The notes below the pieces were generated by a model. That model was not told the origin of the DNA and ran no database searches. It worked only from the letters and a program-made list of their open reading frames with translations. A stretch of DNA of 64,000 nucleotides from Pyrinomonadaceae bacterium (lineage in GTDB: Bacteria; Acidobacteriota; Blastocatellia; Pyrinomonadales; Pyrinomonadaceae), in contig JACMJZ010000007.1 in assembly GCA_014380365.1 (NCBI GenBank), positions 1 through 64,000 of the forward strand, written 5' to 3'. The position numbers were made by a program, and so were the translations under genes. Below are positions 36,469-45,690 of the stretch, piece after piece. Within the stretch, counting starts at the first letter, position 1. The number at the start of each line of letters is the position of its first letter.

Positions 36469-38259
36469 ATGGCAAATGTCATGGTTATCGACCACCGAGA
36501 CGGTGTTGCCGAATTGCTGGTAACCGGCCTCCGCAACAGTCCTAAGGTGGAATTGTGCTTGCGCGCGCCGCAGAAAGAAGACGGTTTCGGGGGTCACTTT
36601 AGCGCGGACCTTGCGAAGCTGCTCAAAGAGCATGACATAGACACGGTCGTCTATTCGCCTCCGCCAGGCGGAAGCAACCTGTCTGCCATCGACCTTGAAG
36701 ATGCCGAGTCGGTCTTTCAGAAATGCGCGCGCTCAGGAATTAAGAAGTTCGTGCTTTTGTCGAGCGCGATGATCTACGGAGCCAACCCACATAACCGAGG
36801 TTTCATTTCCGAATCGCATGTCATTTCACGCAGCAGTAAACAACCTGTAGCCAGAGACTGGATCGATCTCGAAGCGCTGGCGACCGCCTATCTGGGCGAG
36901 CTTGCAAGCAGCAACACCGAGCTGAATGTGCTGCGTCCTGCCACGGTTCTCGTGCCAGGCGGCAAGGATTACTTCAGTCGACTCTTGCTCAACGCGATTG
37001 CTGTCACGCTGCCGGGTCACGATCCAACCATTCAATTGCTGAGCCCCTCTGATCTGGCCGCTGCCGTGCGCTCGGTGCTCGAGAAGGGGCACGGAAAAAT
37101 CTATAACGTCGCGCCTGATGGGGTAATTACGCTGCGCGCTGCGCTTCGGCTAAGCGAAGCGAAACGACTGCCTGTCCCCCGCACGGCGCAGCGAGTGGTC
37201 CGAGCCGGGCTCACCCGTTTGGGATTAGCACATCCGATAGAGCAACTCGAATACATTCGTTATTCGTGGACCATTTCTAACCGGAAGAGCAAATGCGACT
37301 TGGGATGGCTACCTAGTCACTCGAGCCTTGAGACGTTAAGGGACTTCCGCATCGCCGAAACCGGCCACCTTAAGTCACACCGCGTGCCGTCGCTCGAGTT
37401 CGACGACTACGGGATGGACAAGGAATACATCGCGGCCTTCGGACGAAGCCTCTTCAAGTTTCTGCATGATCGCTACTGGCGCGTCGAGGTCAAAGGCTTT
37501 GACCACGTGCCGCGGGAAGGTCGTGCGGTATTGGTCGGAGTCCATCGTGGTTTCATGCCGTGGGATGCCGTTATGGCGCTCCATCTGATCGTCCGTAATC
37601 TTGGGCGCTATGTCAGATTTCTGATTCATCCCGGGCTAATCAAGTTTCCATTTCTCTTTAATTTTCACACGAAGCTCGGCGGCATCATCGCTTGCCAGGA
37701 GAATGCGGAATCTGTGTTGGAGCGCGAGGAGATGGTTGGGATCTTTCCTGAAGGCATCCGCGGCGCTTTCTCCCTATATCGCGACGCGTACAAACTCGGC
37801 AAGTTTGGCCGCGACGAATACGTCAAGATCGCGTTACGTAATCGGTCTCCGATCGTTCCCTTCGTCACGGTTGGGAGCGCAGAGACTTTTCCGATACTTA
37901 AAAAAGTGAACTGGGCCTGGTGGAAGCGCCATACGGAGTGGCCCGCTTTCCCAATCACTCCGACCTTCCCGTTCCTGCCGCCGATTCCTCTGCCGGCCAA
38001 GTGGCACACGCAATTCCTGGAGCCGCTACACGTTGAAGAGCGCTATCCGCCAGAAGCGGCGGATGACCCCAAGGTCGTAAACGCGATCAGCCAGGAAGTG
38101 AGAAGCAGGATGGAAGAAGCGATCGGCGAGATGCTCCGCCGGCGTCAATCAATCTTTTTCGGATCAATCTTTGAAGACCAGCACCCACGTTCTGAACGAC
38201 TGCGAGGAGAGAGACCGATATACGAGGAGAAGATTAACTACAAGGAGAGGTTGAGCTGA
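36469..38259 (+). CDS. Fusion of NAD-dependent epimerase-like and PlsC-type acyltransferase
   Basis: 596 aa. Residues 1-300 are a Rossmann/extended-SDR domain (VMVIDHRDG start, 'KFVLLSSAMIYGAN', LRPATVLVPGG). The usual catalytic YxxxK is not seen. Residues about 335-560 are an acyltransferase: the His-x6-Asp block VHRGFMPWD (as in diacylglycerol/monoacylglycerol acyltransferase-like proteins) and FPEGIRG. It likely moves an acyl chain onto an alcohol at a membrane or lipid body, while the SDR part may bind or modify the substrate. Its last base begins the next ATG (TGATG), so it is coupled to the UbiB kinase gene. Confidence 0.8.
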   Translation: MANVMVIDHRDGVAELLVTGLRNSPKVELCLRAPQKEDGFGGHFSADLAKLLKEHDIDTVVYSPPPGGSNLSAIDLEDAESVFQKCARSGIKKFVLLSSAMIYGANPHNRGFISESHVISRSSKQPVARDWIDLEALATAYLGELASSNTELNVLRPATVLVPGGKDYFSRLLLNAIAVTLPGHDPTIQLLSPSDLAAAVRSVLEKGHGKIYNVAPDGVITLRAALRLSEAKRLPVPRTAQRVVRAGLTRLGLAHPIEQLEYIRYSWTISNRKSKCDLGWLPSHSSLETLRDFRIAETGHLKSHRVPSLEFDDYGMDKEYIAAFGRSLFKFLHDRYWRVEVKGFDHVPREGRAVLVGVHRGFMPWDAVMALHLIVRNLGRYVRFLIHPGLIKFPFLFNFHTKLGGIIACQENAESVLEREEMVGIFPEGIRGAFSLYRDAYKLGKFGRDEYVKIALRNRSPIVPFVTVGSAETFPILKKVNWAWWKRHTEWPAFPITPTFPFLPPIPLPAKWHTQFLEPLHVEERYPPEAADDPKVVNAISQEVRSRMEEAIGEMLRRRQSIFFGSIFEDQHPRSERLRGERPIYEEKINYKERLS

Positions 38260-39923
38260 TGGTTTTCTGGGCGAGCCTGCGTAGGCTGGCGTACATAATG
38301 GTCGTGATCACCAGGCACGCCCTGGCCCACGCGGCTGGAGCGTTGCGAGTTCGCTTGCCAGGGTTCCTTTCCCGGCCTTCTTTTATCCCCTTGTCTGGTC
38401 CAGACCGATTGCGGACGGCGCTTGAGGAGTTGGGCGGCTCCTTCATCAAGTTTGGTCAGATGCTCGCACTCCAACCCGACATCTTGTCGCTCGAGTATTG
38501 CAATGCGCTGTTTGACTTACTCGATCGCATCACCGCAGTTGAGTATGCGGATGTCGAGCGAATTTTTGTCAGCGAACTGGGTAAGACACCGTCTGAGGTT
38601 TTTGACTCCTTCGACCCCTTGCCGCTGGCGACGGCGTCAATCGGCCAGGTTCATGCGGCCCAGCTCAACGGTTGCAAGGTAGCTGTCAAAGTACAGAGAC
38701 CAAATGTCGAAACCGACTTCGCAGGCGATATCAAACTTATGATTGCGATGATCGGTCTCATCAAGCGGCTACGTCTGCGCGCTCTTTACTGGCTGCTCGA
38801 ACCGACGGGCGAATTTCTGTCATGGACGCATGAGGAACTCGACTACCGCTACGAGGCGCGCTACATGGACCGGCTCCGCCGCAATGCTCACGACAACCCG
38901 TGTGAGCGCGTCCCCGCAGTGTTCTGGCCTTTAACGACGCAACGTATCCTCGTCAGCGAGTTCTTCGAAGGCGACACCATGCTGACCTACTTGCGCGCCC
39001 TTGAGTCAGGGGACGAGCGCCTCTTCGATCGAATGCGATCGATAGGATTCGAACCTGACAGAACGGCGCGCAACATCATTGACAACTTTCTCGGCGACGT
39101 CTTTCGCCATGGCATGTTCCACGCCGACCTGCACCCGGCAAACCTGATGATTCTCCCTGGCAGCGCGGTCGGCTATCTGGACTTCGGCATTACCGGCACC
39201 ATTAGCCAGTATTCGCGTCGGAATCTCGTTGCGCTCACGCTCGCATACACACGCGGCGACCTCGAAGGAATGTGTGAAGCATTTTTCAGTATTTCGGTGT
39301 TCGATTCCGACACCAGTGCGGGCCGATTTCGTGAGGGTCTGAAGGTCTTCGCCGAAACGTGGTACGAGGCGGCGGGGGGTGAGCGACGACTGCGGAAGAA
39401 CTTCACACTCGTCATGCTCGACATGCTCCGGCTCTCGCGTCGTACGGGAGTGTGGCCGGAACGCGACGTCGTAAAGTATATCCGCTCAGCCATCGCGATT
39501 GACGGACTTATTACTCGAATCGCGCCATCGTTTGATCTTGGTCAACACCTGCAAGCTGTCTGCGGCCGCCATCTGCGCTGGCACGCGCGCCGCGAGATGT
39601 TCACCTACGATTCGGTCCTCGGCTGGGCCATCTCCGGCGAGCGCATTGTCCGAGACGGCCCGTTGCGCGCCGCCGACTTTGTCGAGCGGTTGACCACGGG
39701 CGAGTTTGAGGCCCAGGCGTCATTCATTGGCGAAGGGTCTGACGTCGACGAGGCGTTGCGCCGCCGGGCGGTGCAACTAGGCGTGGTCGTGTTTGTAGTA
39801 GCCTTCGCAACGGTGTTCTCGGATGAGCACATTCAGCTTGGGATCAACCTCATTACTGCAGAGCTTCTGTTTTTTGGCCTGGTGACTACGCTGCTACTGC
39901 GGACGGTTCGCCGGCTTGCTTGA
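38259..39923 (+). CDS. UbiB/ABC1 (AarF) kinase-like protein, active-site complete
   Basis: 554 aa. The family N-terminal KxGQ motif is KFGQ (about residue 65, GGSFIKFGQML). The Lys in KVAVKVQRP, the catalytic block FHADLHPANLMIL and the metal-binding YLDFG are all present. The C-terminus has two hydrophobic segments that would anchor it in the membrane. UbiB-family proteins bind ATP and help extract isoprenoid lipids such as ubiquinone precursors from membranes, which fits the isoprenoid-like enzymes of the locus. A degenerate second copy is encoded at 42600. Confidence 0.9.
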   Translation: MVFWASLRRLAYIMVVITRHALAHAAGALRVRLPGFLSRPSFIPLSGPDRLRTALEELGGSFIKFGQMLALQPDILSLEYCNALFDLLDRITAVEYADVERIFVSELGKTPSEVFDSFDPLPLATASIGQVHAAQLNGCKVAVKVQRPNVETDFAGDIKLMIAMIGLIKRLRLRALYWLLEPTGEFLSWTHEELDYRYEARYMDRLRRNAHDNPCERVPAVFWPLTTQRILVSEFFEGDTMLTYLRALESGDERLFDRMRSIGFEPDRTARNIIDNFLGDVFRHGMFHADLHPANLMILPGSAVGYLDFGITGTISQYSRRNLVALTLAYTRGDLEGMCEAFFSISVFDSDTSAGRFREGLKVFAETWYEAAGGERRLRKNFTLVMLDMLRLSRRTGVWPERDVVKYIRSAIAIDGLITRIAPSFDLGQHLQAVCGRHLRWHARREMFTYDSVLGWAISGERIVRDGPLRAADFVERLTTGEFEAQASFIGEGSDVDEALRRRAVQLGVVVFVVAFATVFSDEHIQLGINLITAELLFFGLVTTLLLRTVRRLA

Positions 39924-39994
39924 AGCGGCGGAGGATGAGGCCGCAAAAGCTCAATGCCCAGCGAGGTAAATGGTTTTAGTAAGGAGATTTTTTC

Positions 39995-40546
39995 ATGCGT
40001 GAATTCACCAAATCGATGATGAGCTATACGTGGGCCATGTCGGTCTTCGGCGTGCAGCAGATGTTCAGCGTTTTTGAGCCGACAAAGGCGGCACAATCAT
40101 TCGACTCCGTAACCAAAGCGACTGAGGAAGAGCTTGGCGACGCACTGAAAGCGACCTTCCGTGCGGGAGACAATATGCAAAAAGGGTTGGTCGATGTGAC
40201 GTTCGGCGTGCTGACATTCGGCACGTCGGGTCGCGCCGGAGCTACAGCAACTGCAGACGTTGCTCAGCAAACAGGTGAAGCATTGAGGCAGGGCGGGCGC
40301 GTGGTGGGAAAGGCTGTGGAGTCAATCACCCAAACCGTTCAAAGCGCTACCTCCGCCGTAACCGGCGCTGCAAAGCAAAGCGGCGGCTGGGCCGCCACGC
40401 CGAGCATGAGCCGGGATGTGAACGCGCAATCTCGAAAGGAGCCGGTGCCCGGACCAGGCCCCGCTTCGCCGGGAGCCGTGCCTCGAGGAGGGCAGCAAGG
40501 CTGGGGACCGATGCCTGCACAAGGGTCCCAGGCACCGCGAACGTGA
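39995..40546 (+). CDS. Phasin-like protein with the recurring N-terminal domain
   Basis: 183 aa. Residues 1-70 are the domain shared with four other proteins of the locus (KSMMSYTWAMSVFGVQQ, then a helix ATEEELGDALKATF and AGDNMQKGLVD). Residues about 75-130 form an amphipathic helix rich in Gln/Thr/Ala, as in phasins. The end (about 130-183) is Gly/Pro/Gln-rich with a GWGPMP phrase also seen as GWNAIP in the dehalogenase linker. No enzyme domain is present, so this may be the simplest form, coating a hydrophobic surface such as a lipid droplet. AAGGAG precedes the ATG. Function inferred only from composition. Confidence 0.75.
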   Translation: MREFTKSMMSYTWAMSVFGVQQMFSVFEPTKAAQSFDSVTKATEEELGDALKATFRAGDNMQKGLVDVTFGVLTFGTSGRAGATATADVAQQTGEALRQGGRVVGKAVESITQTVQSATSAVTGAAKQSGGWAATPSMSRDVNAQSRKEPVPGPGPASPGAVPRGGQQGWGPMPAQGSQAPRT

Positions 40547-40610
40547 TTGCCGCACGACATGTCGCGAAGGCACCGGGGCATGGAGGGCCGAGCGCAAGAG
40601 GAGTTGGGTA

Positions 40611-41951
40611 ATGCGTGAACTCGCCAAATCAGCAGTCAGTTACACATGGGGGATGTCTCTGTTCGGCGTCCAACAGGCGGTGAATATTCTGTCGCCGTCC
40701 AGCTTCAGACAGCCGGCTCGCAAGGCGAACGATTCGCTCTTCACTGTCAGGCAAGCGGCTGAAAACCAGTTTGGCGATTTGGCCTTCGCCACCTATCAGG
40801 TCGTCGATGAAGTGCAGCGAGGGTTAACCGACCTGTTGATTGATACCGTGACGCTTCGCTCGCTTAACCCGGCCTACGTTTCACGGCTAACCTCCGCAGT
40901 CGTTGAACAATCGCAGGACACTCTAAGAACTTTCTCTTCGACGGCGAACGTCAGACTAGCCTGGCAGTCGCTGAAGAACAACTACGAAGTCTTCAACCTC
41001 GTGAAGCACATAAGTTCACTCCTGAAGGTACCACCGGGCGAGCAGCAATTAGATCTGGGCAAACTGATCGAGGAAGCTTACGCGCTTGGCGCCTACCCTG
41101 ACCTGTGGGCGGTCGAGGGGTTGGGCCACATTTACGCGCTGACGTTCTGGAACAAGGGTCGGCCCATACGCGGCATCCTGACCAACGTCAACCCTGAGCT
41201 TGTTCCCGCCAAGAGCCTGACGATGATGCACGCCGGTATTGGATTAGGGTTTGCGCAGCAACTGATGAATACGATTACGCCTTTCAGGCCGCCGGGAGAA
41301 ATCCGCGGCGTTCTCCACGAGTTTGTCACGCTGGTGGACGAGAACTCGCGCCGCGGTTACGAGGGAGCCGCATACGAGTCGCTGGGACTGGTGACACGAA
41401 TGTGGCACCCGCAGATGGTCGGCGTTGTAGACGAACACCTGCAAGACTTCGCACCGCACGTGCGTGGCTATTACTGGCACGGCGTGGGACGCGCGCACTA
41501 CTTCCTGCCACTGTTCTTCGTTCCCGGTCTGCTCTCGCCCTGGCTGGCCATCGAGCGGGAAGCGCCCGACGAGTTAGCACTGCTCAACATGACGGCGGGC
41601 CTCGCCTGGGCAACGGCCATCGTCAATGTTCGACAACCGGAGTTGATGGAAAACTTCATCAGCCTGCATGGCGAACGTGTGTCTCGTACGCCCGGCTTCA
41701 CCAACGGCCTCATGTCAACCTTGATCATGGGTATCGACATTACGCCGGGCGACACTTACATCATGCGCTTCCTCGAGTACAGGCCAGCCCGTTCCGACGC
41801 CCGGGTGTGTGAGCTGTGGGAAGAACTGGTGGCGCAGCCGGGCCGAGAGGCGGTCTTCCACATCCACCCGATATTGAAAAAGCACGAATGTCTCGGCGAG
41901 ATTTTCCAATACCACCCCTCGCTCTGGGAGATGGCAGCGCGGTTCGAGTGA
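40611..41951 (+). CDS. DUF1702-like protein with the recurring N-terminal domain
   Basis: 446 aa. The N-terminal 75 residues are the shared domain (KSAVSYTWGMSLFGVQQ, AENQFGDLAFATYQVVDEVQRG). The rest has DUF1702 character: 'YEGAAYESLGLV', then YYWHGVGRAHYF, 'PWLAIEREAPDE' and 'VNVRQPELMENF'. DUF1702 proteins occur with UnbV-type proteins in polyketide loci, and two UnbV-type CRTAC1 proteins are in this locus; the biochemical role is unknown. A paralogue is at 48299. GAGGAG precedes the ATG. Confidence 0.75.
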   Translation: MRELAKSAVSYTWGMSLFGVQQAVNILSPSSFRQPARKANDSLFTVRQAAENQFGDLAFATYQVVDEVQRGLTDLLIDTVTLRSLNPAYVSRLTSAVVEQSQDTLRTFSSTANVRLAWQSLKNNYEVFNLVKHISSLLKVPPGEQQLDLGKLIEEAYALGAYPDLWAVEGLGHIYALTFWNKGRPIRGILTNVNPELVPAKSLTMMHAGIGLGFAQQLMNTITPFRPPGEIRGVLHEFVTLVDENSRRGYEGAAYESLGLVTRMWHPQMVGVVDEHLQDFAPHVRGYYWHGVGRAHYFLPLFFVPGLLSPWLAIEREAPDELALLNMTAGLAWATAIVNVRQPELMENFISLHGERVSRTPGFTNGLMSTLIMGIDITPGDTYIMRFLEYRPARSDARVCELWEELVAQPGREAVFHIHPILKKHECLGEIFQYHPSLWEMAARFE

Positions 41952-42032
41952 GAAGACCCGCGATAGAGGAGTTGATGAATTTGCGCTTGACTCATGGCGC
42001 GGGAGGTGTTGAGACAGTTGAGGAAAAATGAA

Positions 42033-42539
42033 ATGAAAAACTTGTTAGCAGTCGGTGTGATTCTGCTCTCCCTGGTGGTTCTTGGCGGGTGCGGAAGCGC
42101 GCAGGCGATTAACCCCGAGGATGTTGTTGTAGGTAACACAATCCCGGACTTCTCCCTTACGTCGCTCGAAGGCAAAACGGTCGACAAGAACTCGCTCAAG
42201 GGCGAAGTCGTGGTTCTGAATTTTTGGGCTTCGTGGTGTACCCCATGTATGTCAGAAATTCCCGAGCTTGTGGAGTTGGCGGCGAATTCTAAAGCCAAGG
42301 TCTTCGGGATCGCACTCGATGAAACGGGACTCGAAACTGTCAAGCCTTTCGTCGAGGCCCACAAGATCAACTACACCGTGATGGTTGGGGACCAGGAACT
42401 CTTCCAACAATTCAACGGTGTCGGCATCCCGTACACGCTTGTGCTCGACCAGTCTCAGCGGATCGTCAAAATTTACCGCGGCCCCACGAACCGGGAGTCG
42501 CTCGAAGCAGACTTGAAGAAGATTCAACAAGGTTCATGA
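42033..42539 (+). CDS. TlpA-like thioredoxin-fold lipoprotein
   Basis: 168 aa. Signal peptide with a lipobox (VLGGC, Cys at about 20). Thioredoxin fold (about 30-165) with active-site WCTPC (about residue 70), TlpA/ResA type, and a cis-Pro region GIPYTLVLD. It reduces disulfides on the outer face of the inner membrane, e.g. for cytochrome maturation or selenoprotein/CRTAC1 folding. The frame is open from 41994; the ATG at 42033 has GAGG upstream and directly starts the signal peptide. Confidence 0.88.
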   Translation: MKNLLAVGVILLSLVVLGGCGSAQAINPEDVVVGNTIPDFSLTSLEGKTVDKNSLKGEVVVLNFWASWCTPCMSEIPELVELAANSKAKVFGIALDETGLETVKPFVEAHKINYTVMVGDQELFQQFNGVGIPYTLVLDQSQRIVKIYRGPTNRESLEADLKKIQQGS

Positions 42540-42599
42540 AGGCAACTGATCGCGCGTCGGTCATAACGCCGAAGCAAAAGTAGAGCAATCAATCCAACA

Positions 42600-44273
42600 A
42601 TGATTCAGAGGGTGAAAAAGAGATCGGCCCGCGTCACGTTGAAGAATCGGCGTGAGGAAATACTCGAGCGGCTTGCGGCGTTTGGGCTGACGCGTGGCCC
42701 ACACCGCATCGTGCACGCAGGTCGCATGTGGGAGGGTGAGGTTAGCCTTGGCCATAAACTTCGGCTTGCGCTCGGCGATCTCGGCCCGATCTTTTCCTCC
42801 TTCGGGCTTTATCTGTCGACGCGCGTGGATCTTCTCCCTGCGGCCGACTGCCTTGAACTAGCACGTATACGGGACGAGGCGCCTCCGATGTTCTCCACAG
42901 AGGCGCGAGACTTGATCGAACGCGAGACCGGATCGGTGCCGGAGGATGCGTTCCTGTCTTTTGAAAGTGAACCTTTCGAATCGCGACTGCTCTACCAGTC
43001 GCATCATGCGCGCTTGCTTCAAAACGGCAGCCCAGTTGTGGTCAAGTTAGTCCGGCCTCAGGCTGGCCAGCAGTTTTTCAGCGATTTGGAATTGCTCGAA
43101 CTGCTGGAGGGAGCGCTGGGAGGCGCTTCGCGCAGCGCGATCTACAAAAGCGCGATGGCCGATTTCGCCGTTGCGGTTCATCAACAAATAAACCTGACAC
43201 ACGATGCAAATGCGTTGGAGATGCTTCAGCGCGATGCCGAAGACTTTGGCATGCTTCGCGTCGCGAAGGTTGAGCGTGATCTGTGCGCCTCGTCGGTGCT
43301 GACGGTGGAAGACTTGCCCGGCATAGCGCTGAACGATGTTCTTAATTCCGAGGTAAACGAAGGTGAGTCGAAGGCGCGGCATGACCAGGTCAGGAATCTC
43401 GATCGTCCAAGCCTGGCTCGACTGTTGTGCTCAGCGTGGTTGCGGCAAGCTTTGTTGGGCCATGTCTTTCCCACGGCGCCGTCTGCCTCGAACATCATGA
43501 TGATCTCAAACAGGCAAATCGCCTTCACTGGCGGGGGATTCGCCAGCCTGCCCAGCGAGTCACAGTCAAACCTTTGGAACTACCTGATAGCGTCTGCCGG
43601 AAACAACCCGGACCAGGCATGTTCGAGCCTGCTCAAGGAGATGAGAAGGGTAGGGCTCCAGAGCGCCGATGAGGACCTCCGGCACCGCTTCCGCCAGGTC
43701 GTGCCCTTCCGCGACAGTGGTTGGTATCGTGACGACGACACGGACCAGCTCGTCGAGCATCTGGTTGTGCACTGGCAATCCGCCGCCGATTGTCGGCATG
43801 TACCACTTCCCCACCTGCCTGCCTTTTTGAGAGGACTGTTCGCAATCACGAGTGTGGCGCAGCAGGTGTCCCCCGAGACAGATCCGTTGATGGAAGGTTT
43901 GCAAGACGCACGTCTACTGGCGAGCGCGGCGCAGATGCGAGAGATGTTCAGTCTTCAAAATCTCGGTGATCACGTGGACAAGTATGCGGCAATCATGATG
44001 GCAATGCCGCAGAGATTCGACCAGCTGCTCACGCTCGCATCGGAGGGCACCCCTCGCGTCAAGCTCCATGTGCCTGAGACAGCTTCTCACCGACGGCAGA
44101 AGAATTCTGCGGCGGTCATGACCGCCATGGTGCTCCTGCTCGCGGCAGTCGTCTTCGCGCTCCCGCGAGTGACAATCGCGCTTGTTGGGAATGAGTGGTC
44201 GGGAAGAGTCAACGCTGCCGCTTTCATCGCGTGTGCTGCTTTGCTGTTACTTGCTGCGGGCCGCACGCGATGA
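42600..44273 (+). CDS. UbiB-like pseudokinase
   Basis: 557 aa, same fold and length as the UbiB protein at 38259. The VVVKLVRP Lys is kept, but the KxGQ motif is lost (SSFGLYLS), the HADLHPAN block has become HVFPTAPSASN without the catalytic Asp, and the metal-binding DFG is replaced by FTGGGF. It is therefore a pseudokinase, perhaps a regulatory partner of the active copy. The C-terminus has two membrane segments (about 500-550). The frame is intact with ordinary codon use, so it is not a decaying copy. Confidence 0.8.
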   Translation: MIQRVKKRSARVTLKNRREEILERLAAFGLTRGPHRIVHAGRMWEGEVSLGHKLRLALGDLGPIFSSFGLYLSTRVDLLPAADCLELARIRDEAPPMFSTEARDLIERETGSVPEDAFLSFESEPFESRLLYQSHHARLLQNGSPVVVKLVRPQAGQQFFSDLELLELLEGALGGASRSAIYKSAMADFAVAVHQQINLTHDANALEMLQRDAEDFGMLRVAKVERDLCASSVLTVEDLPGIALNDVLNSEVNEGESKARHDQVRNLDRPSLARLLCSAWLRQALLGHVFPTAPSASNIMMISNRQIAFTGGGFASLPSESQSNLWNYLIASAGNNPDQACSSLLKEMRRVGLQSADEDLRHRFRQVVPFRDSGWYRDDDTDQLVEHLVVHWQSAADCRHVPLPHLPAFLRGLFAITSVAQQVSPETDPLMEGLQDARLLASAAQMREMFSLQNLGDHVDKYAAIMMAMPQRFDQLLTLASEGTPRVKLHVPETASHRRQKNSAAVMTAMVLLLAAVVFALPRVTIALVGNEWSGRVNAAAFIACAALLLLAAGRTR

Positions 44274-44328
44274 AGACGGCCCCGGTTCAGCTCTTTTGAG
44301 ATTTGAGACTCGAAAAGGTAGGTCAAAC

Positions 44329-45648
44329 GTGCGCGAGTTTACAAAATCAGCAATCAGTTTTTCATGGGCCATGTCGGTGTTTGGAGTTCAGCAGGTGGCC
44401 AGTCTGTTTTCGCCCGCTAAGGCTGCCAAAGCTTTCGATGGGGTTACGGCGGCCACTGAGGGAGAACTGGCGCAGTTGCTGCAATCTATTTTCAAGGCTG
44501 GAGACAATCTGCAAAAAGGATTTGTGGATGTGATTTTCGGCGCTGGCGCACCAATCGCATCCCCAGGTGGCCCGCCGGCAACCGCGACTACGGCCCCGCC
44601 TCCAGGTGTTGCTTACGCCCCGCCCCCCCCAACCCACACAGGTGCGCCGGGATGGAATGCGATCCCAGCTTCAACCCCGACGGCGCCAAAAGCGCCAACG
44701 CCGCCCGCCGCCACCGCGACGCCGCAAAGGGGAGAAATCCCACACGAGGCTGAAATCTCCGGGGAGTACCCATTCAGTCCGCACTACGTCGAAGTGTTCG
44801 GCTCAAAGATGCACTACATAGAGCAGGGGAAAGGCGACACCATCGTCTTCTTACATGGCAACCCGACATGGTCGTACCTGTGGCGCAACGTTATTCCCCA
44901 CCTGTCTCCTTATGGCCGGTGTATCGCGCCGGATCTAATGGGTTACGGGAGGTCGGAAAAGCCCGAGATCGATTACCGTTGGGGCCAGCAGGCGGAATAC
45001 GTTGAAGAATTCTTTCGGAAGCTCAATTTGAAGGATGTCACTCTGGTGCTCCACGACTGGGGCGTGTCGCTCGGCCTCAACTACGCCATGCATCACGAGA
45101 AAAACGTGAAGGCGATTGCCTTCATGGAAGGCATCTTCAGGACGTTCCCGCATTGGGAAGACTTCTCCACTCCGGATTTCAGAGAGTTGTTCAAAAAATT
45201 CCGCGTGGGCGGTCAAGGTGGCGAGGGCTGGAAGCTGCTCGTGGATCAGAACTTCTTCATCGAGCACCTGCTGTCGGGTGGGGTGGGCCGGCAACTGTCC
45301 GAAAAGGAGATGATCTACTACCGCGAGCCTTTCATAACCGCACCCAGCCGTATCCCGATCTGGTCGCTCGCGCGGAGTGTGCCGGTTGGCGGAAAGCCGA
45401 AGGAGGTTTGGGATGGCATCAATGAATTTACTGACAGGTTGAAACAGTCAAGGCTGCCTAAGCTTCTGCTCTATGCGACGCCGGGCGGAATCGTAACCGC
45501 CGACTCCGTGGAATGGTGCCGTCAGAACCTGAAGAACTTCCGGAGCGCACACCTGGGGCCGGGACTCCACTACGTCCAGGAGACCACGCCACACTTGATC
45601 GGCAGGGAATTGGTCGATTGGTACAAGTGCCTGGACAACGGCAGGTAA
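44329..45648 (+). CDS. Haloalkane dehalogenase fused to the recurring N-terminal domain
   Basis: 439 aa. Residues 1-70 are the shared domain (KSAISFSWAMSVFGVQQ). A Pro/Thr/Ala-rich linker (about 72-140, with poly-Pro) joins it to an alpha/beta hydrolase (about 150-435) of haloalkane dehalogenase type: HGNPTWSYLWRN with the halide-binding Asn, HDWG with nucleophile Asp243 and halide-binding Trp244, and the catalytic His in GLHYVQE. A GTG at 44329 with AAAGG upstream starts exactly at the shared domain; the frame is open further upstream but that part looks non-coding. It would remove halide from a carbon chain. A halogenase-like enzyme is encoded at 56567, so halogenation and dehalogenation may occur in one pathway. 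Confidence 0.85.
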   Translation: MREFTKSAISFSWAMSVFGVQQVASLFSPAKAAKAFDGVTAATEGELAQLLQSIFKAGDNLQKGFVDVIFGAGAPIASPGGPPATATTAPPPGVAYAPPPPTHTGAPGWNAIPASTPTAPKAPTPPAATATPQRGEIPHEAEISGEYPFSPHYVEVFGSKMHYIEQGKGDTIVFLHGNPTWSYLWRNVIPHLSPYGRCIAPDLMGYGRSEKPEIDYRWGQQAEYVEEFFRKLNLKDVTLVLHDWGVSLGLNYAMHHEKNVKAIAFMEGIFRTFPHWEDFSTPDFRELFKKFRVGGQGGEGWKLLVDQNFFIEHLLSGGVGRQLSEKEMIYYREPFITAPSRIPIWSLARSVPVGGKPKEVWDGINEFTDRLKQSRLPKLLLYATPGGIVTADSVEWCRQNLKNFRSAHLGPGLHYVQETTPHLIGRELVDWYKCLDNGR

Positions 45649-45690
45649 ACACGCGCTGCGGTGCGCAGTCAGACGCGGGGGCCATATGCG

